Origin: JAIBJN01 sp963847985
GTDB taxonomy: Bacteria > Actinomycetota > Thermoleophilia > Gaiellales > Gaiellaceae
NCBI GenBank assembly: GCA_963847985.1
Contig: CAWKBS010000002.1
Span: forward strand, 62,001 to 126,000
Length of the DNA: 64,000 bases
Direction of reading: 5' to 3'
Below the pieces are notes generated by a model. The model made no database searches. It was not told the DNA's origin and was given only the letters and a program-made list of their open reading frames with translations. A program made the position numbers and the translations under genes. Below, piece after piece: positions 18,649 through 27,815 of this stretch; the stretch's first letter is position 1; each line of letters begins with the position of its first letter.

Positions 18649-20010
18649 AGGTCCTCCAGTCTGACGCGAACGATGGGCCTTCCGCGTTCGGCAAGCGCGG
18701 CGAGGTCTCCTTCCGCCTGGGCATGGATCAGGCGCCGGAAGCCGAACTCGCGGCCGGGAATGGGTAGCTCGTCGCCCGGGTCGTCCACGACCTGGACGAA
18801 GCGCCCCGTCGGCGGCCCACCCTTGTGGAGCTGGCCCGTCGAGTGCAGGTAGCGCGGGCCGAGCCCGACGGTGACGGCGCAGCCGGTGGCGCGCGCCCGC
18901 TCGACGAGCTGCGCCAGCTCGCCTTCCCTGGCCGGGTCGATGAACGCCTGGATCGCCACGTACTCGGGCGGCGCCGCCCCGGCGAGGAGGTTCTCCACAC
19001 CTCCCATGTCCCCGGTGGCCATGTCAGGGGTCAGGCCCCGTCCGTGGCCGGAAAGGACATCCTGGGTGCGGTCCTTGGCCTCCTGGACGTTGGGCTGGTC
19101 GAAGGGGTTGACGCCCATGATCGCCCCGACGACGGCGGTTGCGAACTCGTAGTTGTAGAAGTCTGCTCCGATGTCTTCCACTAGGTCGAAAACCGCCCCT
19201 ACCTTGAGACGGTCCTCGCCCTCACCCGAGTCGTCCGGCGCGGGGACGAGGCCCTTCCCGTCCTTGCCCGTGGACTCGGCGATGAGCTGCTCGGCCCACA
19301 GTCCGAACCCGGCGGGATTGCCGACGACGACGACCTTGTCGCGCCCTTCCTTCCAGCCGGCGCCGAGCGCGAGACCGAGCTCGACGGCCTGGCCCTCGGG
19401 GTCGCGCGCGGCGGCGATCGCTTCCTCGGCAGCCTCGAGCAGGTCGCCCGACGCGAATCCCCATCAGGGCGGCAGGAACCATCCCGAACACCGACAGGGC
19501 CGAGTAGCGCCCACCGATCGTCGGCTCGCCGAGGAACACGGCACGGAAGCCCCGGTCCCGCGCGAGACCCTCGAGCTCTGACCCGGGGTCGGTGATCGCG
19601 GCAAATCGGTCGCCGCGTCCACCGGCGAGCTCCCAGAAGAAGTCCAGGTGACAGCGGGTTTCGAGCGTCGTCCCCGACTTGGAGGCGACGACGAACAGCG
19701 TCCGGGCCGGATCCACCGACTCCGCCAGGCGCCGGACAGCCTGCGGATGGGTCGAGTCGAGGACCTGGAAACTCTTCGCGCCCTTCGCGATCCGCAGCAC
19801 CTCCGGCGCGAGGCTCGATCCCCCCATCCCGAGCAGCACGAACGCGTCGAACGACGCGCGGGCCTCCTCGGCGAAGGCCAGAATCTCCGGCAGCCGCTCC
19901 TGCATCCGTGCGGGCTCGTCCAGCCAGCCCAGCCACCGCTGCTCGCCCGAGCCGGTCCAGAGCGTGGCGTCCCGCGCCCAGATCCGCTCGACGAGCTCGG
20001 CGGCGTCCAC
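18645..20010 (-). pseudogene. pgi: glucose-6-phosphate isomerase, frameshifted
   Basis: Two overlapping frames together encode one phosphoglucose isomerase of about 455 residues. The first part, from GTG 20010, contains L-L-G-M-G-G-S-S-L-A, V-A-S-K-S-G-T-T-L-E-T and F-L-G-E-P-T-I-G-G-R-Y-S-A-L-S, then reaches M-V-P-A-A-L-M-G-I. The second part continues in another frame from A-S-G-D-L-L-E-A-A, with V-V-V-V-G-N-P-A-G-F-G and the C-terminal L-H-K-G-G-P-P-T-G-R-F catalytic Lys region. The break is at about 19455: one extra base or two missing. Everything else is intact and the neighbours couple tightly. Sequencing error, recent mutation or recoding are all possible. It begins 7 bases after tal and lies in the pentose phosphate operon. 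Confidence 0.85.
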
Positions 20011-20017
20011 GTGGGCT

Positions 20018-21124
20018 CTACGTGACGACGAGCTCGCCGGACTTCGCGCGGATGCCATCGAGGAGCTCGGCGAACGAGTCGGCGAACTTCTCCACGCCCT
20101 CGCGCTCGAGCGTCGCGGTGACGTCGTCGTAGTCGACGCCCACCTCGGCGATCTGCCGGAAGACCGCTTCCGCCTCGTCGATCCCCTGCTCGAGCGTGAG
20201 CGCCACCTCGCCGTGGTCCTGGAAGGCGACAATCGTCTCCTCCGGCATCGTGTTCACCGTCGCAGAGCCGATCAGCTCCTCGACGTACAGCACGTCGCGG
20301 TAGGCGGGGTTCTTCGTGGAGGTCGACGCCCAGAGGCAACGCTGCGTCGTGGCACCCTGCGCCGCCAGCGCCTCCCAGCGCTCGCCGGCGAAGATCTCCT
20401 GGTAGCGCCGGTAGGCCAGCTTCGCGTTGGCGACGGCCAGCTTGCCCTGGAGCTCGGCGGGCGCGCCCGCCTCTTCGAGACGCCGGTCGGCCTCGGTGTC
20501 GACCCGGGAGACGAAGAAGCTCGCCACCGAGGCGACGCCGGAGGGATCGCCGCCCGCCTCGACGAGGCGCTCGAGCCCGCGGACGTAGGCCTCGGCGACC
20601 GCCGCGTAGCGCTCCAGCGAGAAGATCAGCGTGACGTTGATCGACCTGCCGCGCGCGATCATCTCCTCGATCGCCGGCAGGCCGGCCTCGGTCGCCGGGA
20701 TCTTCACGAACAGGTTCGGGCGATCGACGAGCTCGTGGAGCCGGACCGCCTCGGCGATCGTCGCATCGGTGTCGTAGGCCAGGGTCGGATCGACCTCGAG
20801 CGACACGTAGCCGTCCTGGCCCCCACCCCCGTCCCAGACCGGGCGGAGGACGGCGCAGGCGTCGCTCACGTCTTGGACGGCGAGGCGCAGGAACAGCTCC
20901 TTCGGGTCCCGCTCTTCGTCGAGCTCGCGCCGAAGCTGCTCGTCGTAAGCGTCGCCGGCGGAGATCGCCTTCTGGAAGATGGTCGGGTTCGACGTGACGC
21001 CCACGACGGCGTCCTGCTCGTGGAACCGCAGGAGCTCCCCGGAGCGGAGCAGGTCGCGCGAGAGGAAGTCGATCCAGACGCTCTGTCCGAGCGCCGAGAG
21101 CTGGTGCAGGCGAGATGTTGGCAT
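20018..21124 (-). CDS. tal: transaldolase
   Basis: A 368-residue enzyme that transfers dihydroxyacetone units between sugar phosphates in the non-oxidative pentose phosphate branch. It has the N-terminal S-V-W-I-D-F-L-S-R, G-V-T-S-N-P-T-I-F-Q-K-A and the Schiff-base Lys in L-F-V-K-I-P-A-T (about 140), with N-V-T-L-I-F-S and W-A-S-T-S-T-K-N-P. The length matches the actinobacterial class. It is followed 7 bases later by pgi. In some bacteria these two genes are fused into one bifunctional protein. Confidence 0.96.
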   Translation of the reverse strand: MPTSRLHQLSALGQSVWIDFLSRDLLRSGELLRFHEQDAVVGVTSNPTIFQKAISAGDAYDEQLRRELDEERDPKELFLRLAVQDVSDACAVLRPVWDGGGGQDGYVSLEVDPTLAYDTDATIAEAVRLHELVDRPNLFVKIPATEAGLPAIEEMIARGRSINVTLIFSLERYAAVAEAYVRGLERLVEAGGDPSGVASVASFFVSRVDTEADRRLEEAGAPAELQGKLAVANAKLAYRRYQEIFAGERWEALAAQGATTQRCLWASTSTKNPAYRDVLYVEELIGSATVNTMPEETIVAFQDHGEVALTLEQGIDEAEAVFRQIAEVGVDYDDVTATLEREGVEKFADSFAELLDGIRAKSGELVVT

Positions 21125-21159
21125 CTATGCCGTCCTTCCCGGTCGGCGGGTTTCCATCC

Positions 21160-23004
21160 CTACGGTAGCGCCCGGGCGCGCACGAGCCGCCGCGCGGCCT
21201 CGGCGATGCTCTCGCGATCGATCCCGGCGGCGGCCAGCAACTCGGCCGGCGTCCCCGAGCCCGGCATGCCGACGACCGCGAGCCGCTCGACCGCCGGATG
21301 CTCGTCCAGCCCGGCGAGCGCCGAGAGCACGGCCTCGCCCAGGCCGCCCTCTGGCCAGTGATCCTCGACGGTCAGGACCGCGCCGGTCGCGGCGGCAGCC
21401 TCGCGCAAGCCTTCAACGTCGATCGGCTTCACGGAGTAGCAGTCGACCACGCGGGTCGAGACTCCCTCGGCCTCGAGGGCGTCGGCGGCCGCCAGTGCCT
21501 CGACCACCGTGATCCCGGCGCCCACGATCGTGACGTCGTCGTCATCGGAGGAGCGCAGCACGCGGCTGCCCCCGACCGGGAACTCCTCGTCGGGCCCGTA
21601 GACGACCGGGGTCGCGGCCCGGGTCGTCCGCAGGTAGGAGATGCCCTCGAGCCCGGCCATCGTCGCGACGAGCTGCGCGGTCTGGTTCCCGTCGCACGGG
21701 TAGAGGACGGTGCTGCCGCCGACGGCGCGCATCATGGCGAGATCCTCGAGCGCCATCTGCGACGGCCCGTCCTCACCGATGGAGACGCCCGCGTGGGATC
21801 CGGAGAGCGCGATCGTCGCCCGGCTGACCGCGGCCATGCGAACGAAGTCGTAGGCGCGGGTCAAGAACGCGGCGAAGGTCGAGGCGAACGGCTTCCAGCC
21901 GCGCACCTGCAGGCCGACCGCGGCGGCGACCATCTGCTGCTCGGCGATGTACATCTCGAAGAACCGCTCCGGGTGGGCGGCGCCAAAGATCTCGGCATAC
22001 GTGGAGTTCGAGACCTCGCCGTCGAGCGCGACGACCCTCCCGTCGGCGGCGCCGACCGCGGCCAGCGCATCGCCGTAGGCCTTGCGCGTGGCCACCTCGT
22101 TGCCGAGCTCGTAGCGGGGCAGCTCGAGCGGGACGGTGGCGAAGGAGTGCGGCTCGGCGCGCTCGCGAACGCGGACGTCGATTCGCAGGTCGCGTTCCCC
22201 GCCGAGTTCGGCCACGGCCGCCTCGGGATCCCCGAGCGGCTTCCCGTGCCAGCCGTCGAGGTTCTCGACCGCGCTCACGCCTTTCCCTTTCAGCGTCCGC
22301 GCGACGATGACCGCCGGGCGACCCTCGACAGCGATCGCCTCCGCGTACGCAGCGTCGATCTCCGCGACGTCGTGACCGTCGATCGCGATCGCGTGCCAGT
22401 CGCAGGCCTCGGCCCGGCGCACGTACGAGTCCAGATCCCAGCCGTGCATCGTCTCGCCGCGCTGGCCGAGGCGGTTGACGTCGATGACGGCCGTGAGGTT
22501 GTCGAGCTTCGCGCTCGCCGCGTGCTCGAAGGCCTCCCACATGGAACCCTCGGCCATCTCGCTGTCGCCGCAGAGCGCCCAGACGCGGTACGGCAGGCGG
22601 TCGAGCCGCTGGCCCGCGAGGGCGACGCCGACGGCGATGGGCAGGCCCTGGCCGAGCGAGCCGGTGGCAACGTCCACCCACGGCAGCACGGGCGTCGGGT
22701 GGCCCTCGAACGGGCTCCCGAGCTTGCGGAAGCTCAGCAGCTCCTCGTCCGTGATCGCCCCCGCCGCCTTGAAGAGCGAGTACACGAGCGGCGAGGCGTG
22801 GCCCTTGGAGAAGATCAGGTGGTCGTTCGCCGGGCTGTCAGGGTCGGAGAAGTCGTACCGGAGGTACTTGTCGAGAAGGACAGCCATCAGGTCGGCGGCC
22901 GACATCGACGACGTGGGATGACCCGAACCGGCCGCGGCGGCAGCGCGCACGGAGTCGACACGCAGCTGCTGTCCCAGCTCTTGCCAGCGTTCCCGGTCGG
23001 TCAT
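21160..23004 (-). CDS. tkt: transketolase
   Basis: A 614-residue thiamine-diphosphate enzyme that transfers two-carbon units, and the first gene of the pentose phosphate operon. Key sites are A-A-G-S-G-H-P-T-S-S-M-S, the TPP motif G-D-S-E-M-A-E-G-S-M-W-E-A (ending in the V-I-D-V-N-R region), and S-H-A-G-V-S-I-G-E-D-G-P-S-Q in the pyrimidine domain. It is shorter than E. coli TktA (~660) and resembles the compact metazoan/archaeal-like class. ATG 23004 is preferred over ATG 23013 because TAGGA then lies at a proper distance. It is divergent from the ABC-F gene with 58 bp between. Confidence 0.95.
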   Translation of the reverse strand: MTDRERWQELGQQLRVDSVRAAAAAGSGHPTSSMSAADLMAVLLDKYLRYDFSDPDSPANDHLIFSKGHASPLVYSLFKAAGAITDEELLSFRKLGSPFEGHPTPVLPWVDVATGSLGQGLPIAVGVALAGQRLDRLPYRVWALCGDSEMAEGSMWEAFEHAASAKLDNLTAVIDVNRLGQRGETMHGWDLDSYVRRAEACDWHAIAIDGHDVAEIDAAYAEAIAVEGRPAVIVARTLKGKGVSAVENLDGWHGKPLGDPEAAVAELGGERDLRIDVRVRERAEPHSFATVPLELPRYELGNEVATRKAYGDALAAVGAADGRVVALDGEVSNSTYAEIFGAAHPERFFEMYIAEQQMVAAAVGLQVRGWKPFASTFAAFLTRAYDFVRMAAVSRATIALSGSHAGVSIGEDGPSQMALEDLAMMRAVGGSTVLYPCDGNQTAQLVATMAGLEGISYLRTTRAATPVVYGPDEEFPVGGSRVLRSSDDDDVTIVGAGITVVEALAAADALEAEGVSTRVVDCYSVKPIDVEGLREAAAATGAVLTVEDHWPEGGLGEAVLSALAGLDEHPAVERLAVVGMPGSGTPAELLAAAGIDRESIAEAARRLVRARALP

Positions 23005-23062
23005 CGCGGCCATCCTACCCAGGCGGACGCGAAGGCATGCGGGCGCGTGCGACCATTCGCGC

Positions 23063-24934
<1,872 letters not shown>

Positions 24935-24964
24935 GCATAGGCAAGCTCAAGGCGGCGGCGCGCC

Positions 24965-25588
24965 GTGCCGACGCCCGTGGGCATGACGGTGACTCGCCTC
25001 CTCGCTTGCCTCGCGGCCCTGGCCGTGGTCGGCTTCTACCTCGGGCCTCACCGGAACCTGCAAGCGGACGAGGCCCAGCTTGCCGGCATCGCCACCGTCA
25101 TCGCCGGCCGCGACGTGGGCATCTCCTGCCCGGGGACGCTTGCGAGCCTCACTGAGGTCTCGGCCCAGGACGGATCGGTCGTGTTCACGCCGGACGGCAA
25201 GCCGGCAGGCGAGGCCAAGCTCTCCGGGGAGACGTGCAAGACCCTGCGCCGCTTCCTCCACGGCGGGGTCGCCGGCCTCGGCTGCCTCCGCAACCCCGGC
25301 GAGTGCCCGATCGAGGTCAAGGAGGCTGCGATCGCGGTCAACGTCCTCTCCCACGAAGCCTGGCATCTGGCCGGCGTGCGGGACGAGGCCGCGACTCAGT
25401 GCTACGCGCTCCAGTCCAACGCGGACACCGCCGCGCGTCTGGGCGCGAGCCGGGAGGATGCCGCGGCGATCGCCGCCTTCATCGTCCGCGAGGTGCAGCC
25501 GGCGCTCCCGGCCGACTACCGCACGCGCGAATGCTTCGACGGCGGGCCGCTCGACCTCCGGCCCGAGCGCGCCTCCTGGCCCTTCTAG
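24965..25588 (+). CDS. small exported or anchored protein with HExxH motif
   Basis: A 207-residue protein of no family I can name. It has an N-terminal hydrophobic helix (about 10-27) that could be a signal or anchor, and at least five cysteines after it. The motif H-E-A-W-H at about 130-134, followed by a glutamate seven residues later (R-D-E-A-A-T-Q-C), matches a gluzincin-type zinc site. This suggests a small extracytoplasmic metallopeptidase, but it is inferred from one motif. GTG at 24965 is used. ATG at 24983 would give nearly the same protein. The downstream pdtaR gene is convergent. Confidence 0.65.
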   Translation: MPTPVGMTVTRLLACLAALAVVGFYLGPHRNLQADEAQLAGIATVIAGRDVGISCPGTLASLTEVSAQDGSVVFTPDGKPAGEAKLSGETCKTLRRFLHGGVAGLGCLRNPGECPIEVKEAAIAVNVLSHEAWHLAGVRDEAATQCYALQSNADTAARLGASREDAAAIAAFIVREVQPALPADYRTRECFDGGPLDLRPERASWPF

Positions 25589-25595
25589 GAGCGGG

Positions 25596-26165
25596 TCAGT
25601 CCTCGGCGAAGGTGGCGATCAGGGCCTCCGCCACGACGCGCATGGGCCGGCCGGAAACCTGACTCGCACGGCGAAGCCTGGCGAACGCCTCGTCCTCGTT
25701 CAGTCCCTCGCGCGCCATCAAAAGCCCCTTCGCCCGCTCCACGACCTTGCGCGTCGCCAGCGCCTCCGAGAGGGACTCAGCCTCCTCGCGCAGCGCCTGG
25801 AGCTCGGCATGGCGCGCGCGGGCAGCCTGGATCGCCGGCAGCAGGTCGGTCTCCCGGAACGGCTTGACGAGGTAGCCGAAGACGCCGGCCTCGACCGCCC
25901 GCGAGACGAGCTCGTCCTGACCGTACGCGGTCAGGATCACGATCGGGATCGGCCTGTCGGCCAGGATGCGCCGCGCGGCGTCGATGCCGTCCAGGCGAGG
26001 CATCTTCACGTCGAGGATGGCGAGGTCCGGCTTCTCCCGGAGCGCGAGCTCGACCGCCTCTTCGCCGTCCCGCGCCTCGGCAACGACGTCGTAGCCCGCG
26101 CGCTCCAGGATCTCGCGCAGATCGAGACGGATGATCGTTTCGTCCTCGGCGACCAGGATCCTCAT
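25596..26165 (-). CDS. pdtaR: response regulator with ANTAR RNA-binding output domain
   Basis: A 189-residue response regulator. The receiver domain (about 1-115) has the acidic pocket E7/D8, phospho-acceptor Asp52 in A-I-L-D-V-K-M-P, a conserved Thr (L-T-A-Y-G) and Lys (V-K-P-F). The C-terminal ANTAR domain (about 125-182) shows R-K-V-V-E-R-A-K-G-L-L-M and A-F-A-R-L-R-R-A-S. ANTAR domains bind paired RNA hairpins and act by antitermination. ATG 26165 follows GGAGCAGCCG. It lies downstream of its likely kinase pdtaS on the same strand, and its RNA targets may include the glnA leaders in this window (inference). Confidence 0.92.
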   Translation of the reverse strand: MRILVAEDETIIRLDLREILERAGYDVVAEARDGEEAVELALREKPDLAILDVKMPRLDGIDAARRILADRPIPIVILTAYGQDELVSRAVEAGVFGYLVKPFRETDLLPAIQAARARHAELQALREEAESLSEALATRKVVERAKGLLMAREGLNEDEAFARLRRASQVSGRPMRVVAEALIATFAED

Positions 26166-26292
26166 CGGCTGCTCCTCGGGCGACGTGGGCGGCGCGCTGC
26201 CGTGCTCGGCGCGGTTCACGGAGCCTTCACGCTTCCGGCACAGTCTGGCGCGCCACACGCGCGTTCGCGGGCGGTAGGCTCAGGCCATGGGG

Positions 26293-26311
26293 CGGGAGGT
26301 GGGGTCTCCCG
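26293..26311 (-). promoter_or_regulatory. hairpin in the pdtaS-pdtaR gap
   Basis: The 191-bp gap 26166-26356 holds no gene. In the transcript sense it contains CGGGAG, a 7-base loop and CTCCCG, about 128 bases before the pdtaR start. No T-run follows. It could be a processing site or a leader element of pdtaR. Nothing else is recognisable in the gap. Confidence 0.35.
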
Positions 26312-26356
26312 TGGTAGACGCGAGTAACTGAAGGTCATCGGCGGGGCGCCAGGCGG

Positions 26357-27766
26357 CTACGCGGCCGGAAAGGCCACTTCGGCCCGGAGGCCGCCGTCGG
26401 AGAGGAGCAGGAGCTCGCCGTCGAGCTCCTCCCGGACGAGGGCGCGGACGATCGAGAGCCCCGTGCCCTCCCGAGCGGACTCGTTCCACGCGCCGTTGTC
26501 CGCCACGGTCAGGAGCACGCGGCCGTTCGCGCGGCCGAGCTCGACGCGAACCTCCTCGCCGCCGTGCTCGAGCGCGTTCCCGAGCAGCTCGCAGAAGACG
26601 AGCGCAAGCGCGGTCGCGCGCTCGCCGTGGAGCGAGATCGGCTCGAGCCGCGAGCTGACGTGCTTGCCGGCCCCCAGGCCCTGGACGAGCATCGACCGGA
26701 GCCGATCCACGAGCTCGCCCAGGTCGACGTCGTCGTCGCGCCGCTCGGTCAGCACCTCGTGCACGGCGGCGATGGCCAGGATGCGGTTCACCGAGTCGGC
26801 GAGCGCCTTGCGCGGGTCGATCGGGTCGGCGCTCGAAGCCTGGAGGCGCAGGAGCGACGCGACCGTCTGGAGGTTGTTCTTGACCCGGTGGTGGATCTCC
26901 TGGGCGAGAACGCCGCGCAGCACGGCGCGGCCGTGCTCGAGCGCGATGGCAGCCTGGCGCGCGATCGACGCGAGCAGCCGCCGTTCTTCCTCGGTGAACG
27001 GCTCGTCCCGGTCGCAGACGAGCTCGCCGACCTGCCGACCCTTCCAGCGAAGCGGGAGGCGGACGGCGTAGGCGCCGGCCCGCCCCTCAGGCCAGGCGAT
27101 GGTGCCGTCCTCGAGCACGAGCGCCGCGCCCGTTGCGCCGACCGCCGACATCGTCGTCACGACGACGGCCTCCAGCGACTCCTCCAGGTAGAGCGACTCG
27201 GAGACGGCCTCCGAAATGGCGGCCAGCGCCTCGAGCTCGGCCACCCGGCGCTGAGCGTGCTCGTAGAGCTTTGCGTTCTCGATCGCCTGCGCAACCTGGC
27301 CGGCGATCGCCATCAGGAGGTCGATCTCGGCGTCGTTGAACTCGCGCGGCGCCTCGGTCCGGACGTTCAGAGCCCCTTCGAGCCGCTCCCGGGCGAGGAT
27401 CGGGACGGCCAGGATCGACTGGTACTGCGCCTCGCGCAGGTTCGGGAACTGCTTGAAGCGCGGGTCGAGGTGCGCATCGCGCGGGATCATCACCGGAGCC
27501 CGGTCGGCGGCGGCCGTGCCGGTGATGCCCTCACCCGGCCGCATCTTGGGCACACGGGTCATGTCTTCCACCCGCGTCCCGTACGACGCGCGCAGGACGA
27601 GCTCGTTCGCCGCCTCGTCGTAGAGGTACACGAAGCAGGCGTCGGTTTCGAGGGCCTCGGCGACCTTGTGCGCGATCAGGCCGAACACCTCGTGGAGGTC
27701 GAGCGTCGAGTTGACCGCGGCGATGGTCTCGGTGAGCAGGCGGAGGTGGCGAGCAGAGCGATCCAT
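26357..27766 (-). CDS. pdtaS: PdtaS-type sensor histidine kinase
   Basis: A 469-residue soluble kinase that probably phosphorylates PdtaR. It starts with a GAF domain (about 15-170), then a second GAF/PAS-like sensor (about 180-280). The HisKA_2-type dimerisation motif E-I-H-H-R-V-K-N-N-L-Q-T-V follows (about 285-300), and then an HATPase domain with E-L-L-G-N-A-L-E-H and D-N-G-A-W-N. No membrane helix is present. ATG 27766 is chosen because GGGGGAACC lies upstream. It is divergent from the large sensor kinase at 27816. Confidence 0.9.
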   Translation of the reverse strand: MDRSARHLRLLTETIAAVNSTLDLHEVFGLIAHKVAEALETDACFVYLYDEAANELVLRASYGTRVEDMTRVPKMRPGEGITGTAAADRAPVMIPRDAHLDPRFKQFPNLREAQYQSILAVPILARERLEGALNVRTEAPREFNDAEIDLLMAIAGQVAQAIENAKLYEHAQRRVAELEALAAISEAVSESLYLEESLEAVVVTTMSAVGATGAALVLEDGTIAWPEGRAGAYAVRLPLRWKGRQVGELVCDRDEPFTEEERRLLASIARQAAIALEHGRAVLRGVLAQEIHHRVKNNLQTVASLLRLQASSADPIDPRKALADSVNRILAIAAVHEVLTERRDDDVDLGELVDRLRSMLVQGLGAGKHVSSRLEPISLHGERATALALVFCELLGNALEHGGEEVRVELGRANGRVLLTVADNGAWNESAREGTGLSIVRALVREELDGELLLLSDGGLRAEVAFPAA

Positions 27767-27815
27767 GGTGGTTCCCCCATTCAAGCAAGGGTTTGGCGAC
27801 ACCGATAACGACTCC

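Noticed and set aside
18645..19181. The 178-codon frame as a separate gene
   Set aside because: It is the C-terminal part of phosphoglucose isomerase, continuous with upstream sequence in the same frame back to the frameshift at about 19455.
26281..26345. A possible tRNA-like stretch (GTGGTAGACGCGAG) between pdtaS and pdtaR
   Set aside because: No acceptor stem, anticodon arm or T-loop could be found around it.
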